64,000 nucleotides of DNA from Cephalopachus bancanus (taxonomy: Eukaryota > Chordata > Mammalia > Primates > Tarsiidae), in assembly GCA_027257055.1 (NCBI GenBank), contig JAPVLO010000182.1, forward strand, positions 4,402,001-4,466,000, read 5' to 3'. The position numbers and the translations under genes were made by a program. Below the pieces are notes generated by a model, which was not told the DNA's origin, did not search any database, and was given only the letters and a program-made list of their open reading frames with translations. Shown here one piece after another: positions 55,025-64,000 of this stretch. Numbering within the stretch: the stretch's first letter is position 1; the number at the start of each line of letters is the position of its first letter.

Positions 55025-55670
55025 ATAGTCTTGGTTAACTTCCTCTTCACTCCCTCTTCTACCTACTGGACCTTGTAAAAACTCATCTTCTCACCCACAA
55101 ACCCCACGCAAAGTATGGAACGGTCTTGTGGCAGCCAGGGGTCCCATGGGGACTGTGGAGTTCTATCCCGCTGTGTGGGCTGACAGTGTCCCCTATACTC
55201 TTCCACTGACAGAGCAGGCAGGCCACGGCCACCCAGCAAAGCTTCATGAACCCACTCAGGCGGACGCAGCCAGTTTAGCATCTGGGGTGCTCCAGATTGT
55301 GGGACCAGAGTCTCCAGAGCCTCCCGGGGAGGTCCCACGGAGGTGCAGTGTGTTGATCTCATGCAGGTGTGCATCCAGGGGCAGCCCCACCCCCACTGGA
55401 CATTCTGGATCCATCTTGGAGCAGCTGCTGGAGGGTAGAATCACTCTCTGCACAAGTAATCTGTCCCTTGAAGTAAACCTCCAAGGGTGAATAGCTGTTT
55501 GACACCCTGATGAGATGAGGAATGACGTGTGCCTTTATTCCATGGGAAGAAAGCACCAGGTATTTAACAACCTGTAATTATGCTATCTATAATCAAGACG
55601 GAGAACGCCACACACCTCCCAATCTGTGTGTCTCAGCGGATACACATGGTGGGAATGAGAACGTGAACCA
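55025..55670. other. Intron 2 segment, GC-rich, unique
   Basis: Contains a few open frames of 65-120 codons on both strands with no family resemblance and no splice context. I see no gene. Confidence 0.35.
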
Positions 55671-55674
55671 TGAG

Positions 55675-55985
55675 CAACCGAGGAAGAGGGAGGGAGACAG
55701 GGTGGGGAAGCGAAGGGAGGAGAAGCAGAAAGGCACACGGAGGCAGAATGTCAGAGAGCGAGAGACACGGAGAGTAAGGCAGGACAGAGCCGGTGAGGCA
55801 GACCCAGCAAGAGAAGAAACGGAAGGTGAGTACAGAGAGAGCGAGATGGAGAGACGTGGGGACAGACAGAGACACACACAAACACAACAGGACGGCACCG
55901 GAAATAAAGAAAGAAGGGGAGGAGGAGGGAAGGGAGAGAAAGAGAGGGAGGGGGAAGGAGCCCCAAAGACACAGACCGACAAGGA
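55675..55985. repeat. Purine-rich (GA) low-complexity tract
   Basis: About 310 bases that are mostly A and G on the plus strand (GAGAGA, GGGAGG, AGGAGG), broken by ACAC runs. It leaves a long charged open frame that is a compositional artefact. Confidence 0.9.
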
Positions 55986-55989
55986 ATGT

Positions 55990-57405
55990 GGGAAGGACAG
56001 TGACTCTCAGATGCCTCCAGTGGGCGAAGATACAGGGACCACGAAGAAAAACATGTAGCTACGATTACACCCAGTGAGACCTGCACCATCTTAACCTCGC
56101 GTCTCTTCTCCAAGCTGCTTTACAGAGCTTCAGCAGTTGCCAGGCGGCCGTTAATCCCATTTCTCCCACATCTTTATCCTGGGAGCCGTAGCTCCTTGGG
56201 CTCCCACTGGCTCTCACTGCCTCCTGTCGTCAGTCTCCGGTGGAGCACGGTTCCCTGTGAGCGTCCTACGTTTCTGACAGGAGACACAGTGGGGGCCAGA
56301 GGGCTCCACCCCTGCTGTCCTGGAGTGCAGGGTCTAACAGCTCTCCTTCCTTACGTCAAGGCTTCTCTGGCGTAAGGCAGGTAGTAGTTGCTCAATGAAC
56401 ACTTGTTCATAATGGCAACCCTCTGGTAAGACCTGAAAGGGCCCCTAATCATAGATTTCATTCGTATTAATTTCATTCAATTCTGTAGCATTTGTTGAAT
56501 GCCTGCTATGCTGAGGCATAGTGTTGCTGTGCTACCTGATTTAAAGTATTAGGCACATACAGAGGGCTCTCCTGCAGAAATGTTGCTTAGATCAAGCTTC
56601 CATCCTGGTACACACACACTCTGATCAAGACTGCATTGTCCAGCAGTGGGCAAGCCTTCTGTTCAGAAAGTCCATTCTCCAGAGGGAGCTACTGCAAGGG
56701 ATTCTGTAATCATTGTCTCTATCAACAATGGGCACCTTGCTTATTCTTGATTAAAATAGTGGCCTGTTGACTAGTAATCATGAATATCAAAAATAGGCTA
56801 TCACTGGTGAAATTAAAGGCATTCAAAACACATGGATTAGCTCAATATATCAGAGATACTTCCCACCCTTGTAGGAATTTAAGAGACAATCCAGTGTATT
56901 TGGTACTCCGCCTACAGGGCTATGTTCTAGGCTAAAACCTCCCCTGGGTCCTGAGCCAATATGAAATCTGGAAGCTTCCTTCTGCCTGGTGCTGTCAGGG
57001 GAGTGGAGGTTGGGAGTAGGGATGGTGTTATCAGTACTATGTTATGGAAAACTGGGGTTTCTCTCCAGTGACCTATCATGAAAGCAGTGTGCAAAACATC
57101 TAGGAGATTCCAGAGTTAGGACTTCTCAAGGCTGCAAGACAGTTTGCTGTGTGCTCCTTAATAAAAATGTAAGTAATACATGTGTACACTGTAGGTGTGG
57201 CAGAATTTGGTCTGAGATTCACTTTCATTATAATGTGGCAATGGATTTGTTAGAGAGCAGATCTGTAACTTTCACCCACTTCAGAATCCTAGGAGGACAC
57301 TAAATAGAACCAGAGCTTCTTGGAGAAATGACTAATTCCACAGTTGGTGCAGGGAGGTGCAAGATGAACCTGGAATATCTTGTTATGCCAAAAATGTTTG
57401 AAGTG
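55990..57405. other. Intron 2 segment, mostly unique
   Basis: 1.4 kb. 56470-56530 ('CATTTGTTGAATGCCTGCTATG') resembles MIR or L2. No gene. Confidence 0.35.
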
Positions 57406-57411
57406 CTTAAA

Positions 57412-57800
57412 AAATAAATCAAAGGACATCCAGAATCCATAAGGAACTCAAATGAATCACAAGAAACAAAGTATAATCCCATTTAAAAAGTGGGCAAAGG
57501 GCATCAACAGACACTTCTCTAAGGAAGACATTCAAGTGACTAATAACCATAAAAAAATGCTCAGCTTCACTAATCATCAGAGAAATGCAAATCAAAATTA
57601 CAGTGAGATACCATCTCACACTAGTCAGAATGGCTATCATTAAAAAGGCAAAAAATAACAGGTCTTGGCGAGGCTGCGGAGAAAAGGGAACACTTTGTAC
57701 ACTGCTGCTGGGAATGTAAGCTAGTTCAACCCTTGTGGAAAGCAGTTTGGAGATTTCTCAAATAACTAAAAATAGAGCTACCATTTGGTCAAACAATCCT
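57412..57800 (+). mobile_element. L1 ORF2 fragment (3' part)
   Basis: 'AAAGTGGGCAAAGGGCATCAACAGACACTTCTC', 'AGAGAAATGCAAATCAAAA', 'GAGATACCATCTCACAC' and 'GAAAAGGGAACACTTTGTACACTGC' are L1 ORF2 landmarks. Stops are scattered through it. Confidence 0.88.
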
Positions 57801-57810
57801 GTCTCTGGGT

Positions 57811-57940
57811 GAGAACAGCACCAAGCCACTCAGGAGAGATCTGCCCCCATGACACAAACACCCCCCGTGACCCTGCCTCCAACATTGTGGACCACATTTC
57901 ACCAGGGATTCAGAAGGCACAAACATTCAAATTACGCCAC
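57811..57940 (-). mobile_element. MaLR LTR fragment (MST/THE1 type)
   Basis: 'GAGAACAGCACCAAGCCACTC', 'GATCTGCCCCCATGAC' and 'CCTCCAACATTGTGG' match the reverse complement of a MaLR LTR. Confidence 0.7.
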
Positions 57941-57944
57941 TCAG

Positions 57945-58350
57945 TAAATCCCAAAAAGGATGAATACAAAGAAATCCACGAAGAAATATCATAGTCTACC
58001 TCCTAAAAACTCAAGACCAAAAAACTGAAAAGCCTTAAAAGAAGCAAAACAATAAATACAGGAAAAGAAAGGGCCGTTCCTTACAGTGGAAAGCAGAATT
58101 CAGGATAGCAAACGTGGAGAAAGGGCTGAAGTGGGAAAGAATCATCCTGCACCCATCACAGTCTACACTGGTTCACACGAGTCACCAACGGATGTTCAAT
58201 TAGGGCAGAGGGTGGGTCTGATAAGGAACAGCACATTTACATAACCTGAAGGTGATTTCTCATAGTTTTCTGATTCCTTGAAGTGAAGAAATAGTCACTG
58301 CACGAGGGAGAGATCAGACAATACCTTGAATGGATAATCAAAATGAACAT
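57945..58350. other. Intron 2 segment, unique
   Basis: About 400 bases; nothing recognised. Confidence 0.4.
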
Positions 58351-58352
58351 CA

Positions 58353-58620
58353 GGCCAGTTCAGTGGCTCATGCCTATAATCCCAGCACTCTGGGAGGCAG
58401 AGGTGAGAGGACTGCCTGAGCCCAGGGATTCGAGACCAACCTGGGCAACATAGTGTGACCTCATCTCTATAAAAAAAAAAAAATCAGCCATGTGTGGTGG
58501 CATGCACCTGTAGTTCAAGCTACTTGGGAGGCTGAAGCAGTTGGATTGCTTGAGCCCAGCAAGTTGAGGCTGCAGTGGATGTGATCGTGCCACTGTACTC
58601 CAGCCTGGGTTACAGAGTGA
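58353..58620 (+). mobile_element. Alu
   Basis: Dimer lacking the usual 'GACTCCAACTC' end and A tail; it stops at 'ACAGAGTGA'. Confidence 0.9.
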
Positions 58621-58871
58621 AAAATATACATTAAGTATTTTGGTGTGAGGAGCACTAGTATATGCAACTTTCAAATAGCTTGGGGGAAAAAAGGGAAAAC
58701 ACTGTATTAGAGGCAAACTATTAACAACAGAGGAAACAAAAGGAGAACAGGGGATTCTTTGTACTATTTTAACATTTCTTTCCACTGGAAACTATTTTCA
58801 AATAAAAAATGTCTCAAAATCACCTGGCTACTGTGACCTGTCCAAAAAACACCTAAAAGATGTGCCTACCA

Positions 58872-59170
58872 GCCAGGCACGGTGGCTCATGCCTGTAATC
58901 CCAGCACTTTGGGAGGCAGAGGCAAGAGGATTGCCCGGGCCCAGGGTTCGAGATCAGCCTGGGCAACTTTGTAGGACTTCATCTCTACAATAAATCAAAT
59001 AATTAGCTGGGTATGGTGACACACATCTGTGGTTCCAGGTACTTGGAAGACTGAGCCGGAAGGATCTCCTGAGCCCAGCAGGTCGAGGCTGCGGTGGCCA
59101 TGAGCATGCCACTGCATTCCAGCCTGGGTGATAGAGCGAGACTCCAACTCAAAAAAAAAAAAAAAAAAAA
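58872..59170 (+). mobile_element. Alu
   Basis: Full-length with a 21-base A tail. Short duplication GCCTACCA on both flanks. Confidence 0.93.
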
Positions 59171-59204
59171 GCAAAGAAAGACATGCCTACCAATTTGGAT
59201 TGGA

Positions 59205-59452
59205 GAAGTTTCTAAAGAGCACGATCATTAAGAGCATGAACTTCTGTGTTAAAACAGATTAGGGTTCAAATCCCAGCTCTGTCCTTATTAGCTAATACAG
59301 ACCTCAAGGAGTCTCCATTTTTCATCTGTAAAATGGGAAAATAATTCCTACCTCATAGAATTATTTTGAGGATCAAATGAGCTAAGGGTTATTTTATATA
59401 CCACAATGCCTGGTGTATAGAAGGCACTGAACAAAGCTCCTAGTTATTTTAA
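59205..59452 (+). mobile_element. MIR SINE, nearly complete
   Basis: 'GGGTTCAAATCCCAGCTCTG', 'TTTTTCATCTGTAAAATGGG', 'CTACCTCATAGAATTATTTTGAGGATC' and 'ATGCCTGGTGTATAGAAGGC' in order, an unusually well-preserved MIR. Confidence 0.9.
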
Positions 59453-59454
59453 TA

Positions 59455-60930
59455 GCTTAGCAGTAGCAATGGCGGTGATTGTTGTTGCCATAAGCCACAG
59501 AGTCACAAAGATAGCCAAAACATGGTTTCTGACCTCAAAGGACTTCTCAAAAATGGAGCTGAACCACAAACAACCGTCTTGAAGGTAAGTGCAAACACAA
59601 TGGTACCAGAGCAGAAGCCAAGGTGTGTTTACTCCTAGGAAGTGTACTGAGGATTCACAGAGAAAGTGACAAGGAAAGCGGGCCTAAGACAGTAGGTTGG
59701 GATGTTACCAGTAGAAGCTGGGATAAGTGGCGAGGGCATTCCTGACGAGGTCACATGTTTAGGCTGAGCGTCCAGGGCATGTGTGGGAAATGGAAAATAT
59801 CCCCAGGAGTGGGGAGGGCAGGTGCAGAGCAGGACTGGAAAAGGACACCCGAACCAAGCTGTGAAGTGTGAAGCGTCTTGAGCATAGCTCATAGGGTGTC
59901 TTCTGGGTGGAGACACACTGGAGGCTTCTGAGTGAGGAGTGACAGCGCTGGATTGTTGTCAAAAACCCTGCTTTTGTGATTGCTTGAAATGTCAATTTAG
60001 TAATTATCCTTTCCCATGAGGACTCCTAAGGAAAGGCCAAGCAAACATCACCTTCAGCATGCCCACTCTTTGGAGACATGCCCCATCCAAAGGGTGATAA
60101 TCAAAATAGTCAATGACAGGTAAGGCTGGCTAGGGCCGCAGTGCAAACACACACACATACGTGCACGCGCACACCCCCCCCCCCACCAGGTGACGGGTTT
60201 CTCGGCCTGGGCTGAAGATGAGAGCAGGGTATGTGGCTAGCAGGCACTCATGTCCCCACTAGGGAGTGGCCAATGGGATTTGGTGGACGAGGCTGACTAG
60301 CGTGGCAATCAGATCGAGAGCTTGCAAGGGTCAGAGGCCCCTGCTGTATCAGGCATGGACTCTATATTGGATCATCGAGTCCAAGGGCAGGGCCAGGGAG
60401 CTTATGGGGAGCTGGCAGAGAAGACGGGGAGTATGTCAACATTTTAGCAGCCAGTCCCCGTGCTTTCCAGCTGAGCAGAAGCCCTGCCTCTCCCATCCAG
60501 GGTTTCTCTTCACCAGACCATCTTCCCTCGGCTTCTTTAGCTCCAGCTGGTTCAGAAGGACCAGATCCTTTGCCTCAGACAGCAAACCCCTTTGAAAGTA
60601 AGGCTTCCTGCCCACACTAGGTGGTACTGTCTGTATTTTATATGGTATAGTCAAGGTGCCCATGTCCACATAGAGGCTTTGACTTAAAAGTGAACCATGG
60701 ATGCTACACATGGATCATTATATTTCTCTCTCTTTACTTTATTTTTGTGTATGTAATAAAGAGAGATGAAAGTTTTAATTCTTTTTTTTTTTAAAGGACA
60801 CCATAATCAAAATATGGTTCTTTGAGTTTATATCTTATTTCGTCTAGCTAGTTCGGTAAGATTCGTGCTTCTCCTATACACAGTAAGAAGGAAAAAGAAT
60901 ATGTTTTCATAGTATATTCTCCTTTGATAT
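59455..60930. other. Intron 2 segment, unique
   Basis: 1.5 kb with a short CA/CG and C-run microsatellite at 60150-60187. No recognised gene. Confidence 0.4.
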
Positions 60931-60946
60931 ATTAAAACCTTTAACT

Positions 60947-61236
60947 TTTTTTTTTGAGTAGGCGTCTCACTTTGTTGCCCAGGCTGGAGTGCAGTGGCAC
61001 AATCACGGCTTACACAGCCTCGACTGGGTGGGCTCAGGCCATCCTTTTGCCTCAGTCTCTCAGGTAGCTGAAACCACAGGCATGTGCCACCACACCCAGC
61101 TAATTTTTTGACGTACTGTAGAGACGAGGTCTCACCAAGTTGCTCAGGCTGGCCTTGAACCCCTGGACTCAGGCAATCCTCTTGCCTCTGCCTCCCAAAG
61201 TGCTGGGATGACAGGCATCAGCCACCGCATCCAGTC
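60947..61236 (-). mobile_element. Alu
   Basis: Perfect target duplication AAAACCTTTAACT at 60934-60946 and 61237-61249. Confidence 0.94.
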
Positions 61237-61317
61237 AAAACCTTTAACTCTTCAACTTACTAGAAAGGCATTTGAACACGTGGCTGATATTTAAATCAGC
61301 AAGACAAAAAGAGTGGC

Positions 61318-62120
<803 letters not shown>

Positions 62121-62127
62121 CAGAAAT

Positions 62128-62272
<145 letters not shown>

Positions 62273-62416
62273 TGAAATGAGCCACATCAGAAACAAAAGA
62301 GAAAAAATGTGGAAAAGAACCAGCATGATCTACTTATGCACAGAACCATCAGCAATCCCACTTGTAAAACACTTTATACATTTTCAGAGAGTTTTCCTTC
62401 TTTGAGATATGTCTGA

Positions 62417-62718
62417 GCCGGGCACGGTGGCTCATGTCTGTTAATCCTAGCACTTTGGGAGATGGAGACGAGAGGACTACCTGAGCCCAGGGGTTTGAGA
62501 CCAGCCTGGGCAACCCGGCGAGATTTCGTCTCTACAGTAAAGCAAAAAATTAGCTGGGCGTGGTGGCACGTGCCTGTAGTTCCAGCCACTTGGAAGGCTG
62601 AGGTGGAAGGATCGCCGGAGCCCAACAGGTCGAGGCTATGGTGGTTGTGAGCGTGCCACTGCAATCCAGCCTGGGTGACAGAGTGAGACTCCGATTCCCC
62701 CAACCTCCGCCAAAAAAA
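62417..62718 (+). mobile_element. Alu
   Basis: Target duplication GAGA(T/C)ATGTCTGA at 62404-62416 and 62719-62731. The end carries a C-rich substitution ('CGATTCCCCCAACCTCCGCC') before the A tail. Confidence 0.94.
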
Positions 62719-62734
62719 GAGACATGTCTGATGC

Positions 62735-64000
62735 TAAGAATTCTGCACTTTATGGTTCAAAAGTGGGAGTTGTACATTACTGGCTCTGATGTAAAAGACT
62801 AACCTTCCAGCTACAACATCTTTAGCCTCATATCTTCAATTCAGATAAGTATTCAGCAAGGGGGAGAGCATCCTTGCCCTGGCCTTGTGATCTAAACAAA
62901 AGTCTTTCTGTAGCAAATTAAGTGTCTCAGAAAATAATACATATCATATTGCTCTAATACAGCAGGTAAGCGTAATATGTGCCTGAGTAGGTACTATTTT
63001 AAAACAGAATATACAACCATAATAAGATGTAAAGACATCCAAAATCCCAGGTATAAATATTCATTTCATAACTGTATTTAAATCTTGGTTTAATCTAGCC
63101 ATAGCTGTCCCCCCCAATAAAAAATATTTCATCCATTCATTCAAGAAATATTCATTTGAGCACATATGCCACTTGTCACTGGCCGTTCTTGGCTTTACAG
63201 GCTAATCACAACCAGGTTTATAAGCTGTTGAGCCCTATGCAGCCTTTTTATTCCACAGATTTCTCATTGTTAGACGATTATTTCAAGTTTAACATTTAGT
63301 AGGAAAACACATAATCAGTCTGGCTCAGAATGAGACAATCTTATTTTAAGAAACTATCCCTATGGACTTTGAACTGGATGTCTTGAAATGTCTTTACACA
63401 GAATTGATTGTTTAAGAAATACAAAGTATGTGATTTCTCTACAGCTATAGCAACACACCCACTGGATGGATGAGTTTATTGAGGTTCAGAAAGATAGAGA
63501 GACTTGCCTACAGTTGTATCTGCAGACAGCAGAGAGCTCCCAGCCCGAAGCTCCTTCCACGTCATTCTGCAGGTGTATATTCAGCTGTTAGGTGGATAAG
63601 CGAAAGAGGGAAATGCAGAGTAATTTATCACCAGTAGATGATGGAATCACGACCAAAGAGAGGAAAAAGAAGTCATGACACAGTGTGTGTCTTAACAGAA
63701 AGCCAACGAGAAAGCCAAGAGGTGATTTTTCCCACTCTGGGGAAGGCTGAGCAGAGAGAAGGCGGCCCCAAATCTATTTTCAGACAATTGACAGTGGGCC
63801 TCTCCGAAGAGGTACACAGCTGCCATGGGTCAGTATGTGTGGGTGATTTATTCTAAAATGCAAAGGAAAACACATTCCTAGATTTATATGCTTCCCGGCA
63901 CTCATTTGCATACTGTTATGGAAATTTTTAGAATAGAGGACAGTCAGCTTATACAAATTAAAACCTTAATAATTACAAGAAAAGAGAAATTACACATTTG
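62735..64000 (-). other. Intron 1 segment to window end
   Basis: 1.3 kb of plain AT-rich intron. No exon, CpG island or promoter is visible, so exon 1 lies further upstream of the gene. Confidence 0.45.

Noticed and set aside
55522..56058. A 178-codon charged open frame (and a matching Ser/Cys-rich frame on the other strand)
   Set aside because: Produced by the stop-poor purine-rich tract; low complexity and no domain.
62735..64000. Promoter or first exon of SLC22A15 at the window end
   Set aside because: The sequence is AT-rich with no CpG island and no frame joining the start of exon 2 in phase 0.

Overview
This is a single-gene primate locus. The protein-coding content is the middle of SLC22A15, an organic-ion/zwitterion transporter of the SLC22 (major facilitator) family, carried on the minus strand. 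Eight coding exons, numbered 2 to 9 on the assumption of one upstream coding exon, were placed by hand at 61652-61864, 41180-41312, 40071-40235, 37558-37687, 32455-32670, 25628-25768, 21870-21955 and 2029-2149. All have AG acceptors and GT donors, and the reading phase is continuous across all seven internal junctions. Together they give 1205 coding bases (about 401 codons) with no stop or frameshift. The first exon and the C-terminal exons lie outside the window, above position 64000 and below position 1.

The organism is most likely a lemur. Nearly 60 dimeric Alu elements and Alu monomers share features not seen in monkey and ape Alus: an 'ACAATAAATCAAAA' linker, a 'GGAAGGCTGAGG' right arm and a '(G)ACTCCAACTC' end before the A tail. 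No tRNA-derived monomers typical of galagos and lorises were seen. The species itself cannot be named from this sequence.

Layout: 1-21869 holds exon 9 and the 19.7 kb intron 8. That intron contains two mariner relics or neighbours of them, an Alu-flanked tandem duplication (3.1-4.5 kb), L2-like DNA, a long interrupted antisense L1 (about 7.2-16.6 kb) with a MaLR LTR and many Alus inside, and a composite 1 kb insertion that splits one Alu (14.7-16.0 kb). The segment 21870-41312 holds exons 8 to 3 separated by shorter introns; intron 6 has a dense block of Alus (29.9-31.8 kb) and a second mariner relic. The segment 41313-61651 is the 20.3 kb intron 2, with a long L2-like relic, a 5'-truncated young L1 tail, a Tigger-type DNA transposon, a purine-rich tract and possible LTRs. 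The segment 61652-64000 is exon 2 and the start of intron 1.

No CRISPR array, operon, tRNA, rRNA or snRNA gene was recognised, and there is no evidence for a second protein-coding gene. The unusual content is structural: Alu-mediated rearrangements, templated insertions, and a young Alu lineage whose B box sits in a tRNA T-arm-like hairpin.
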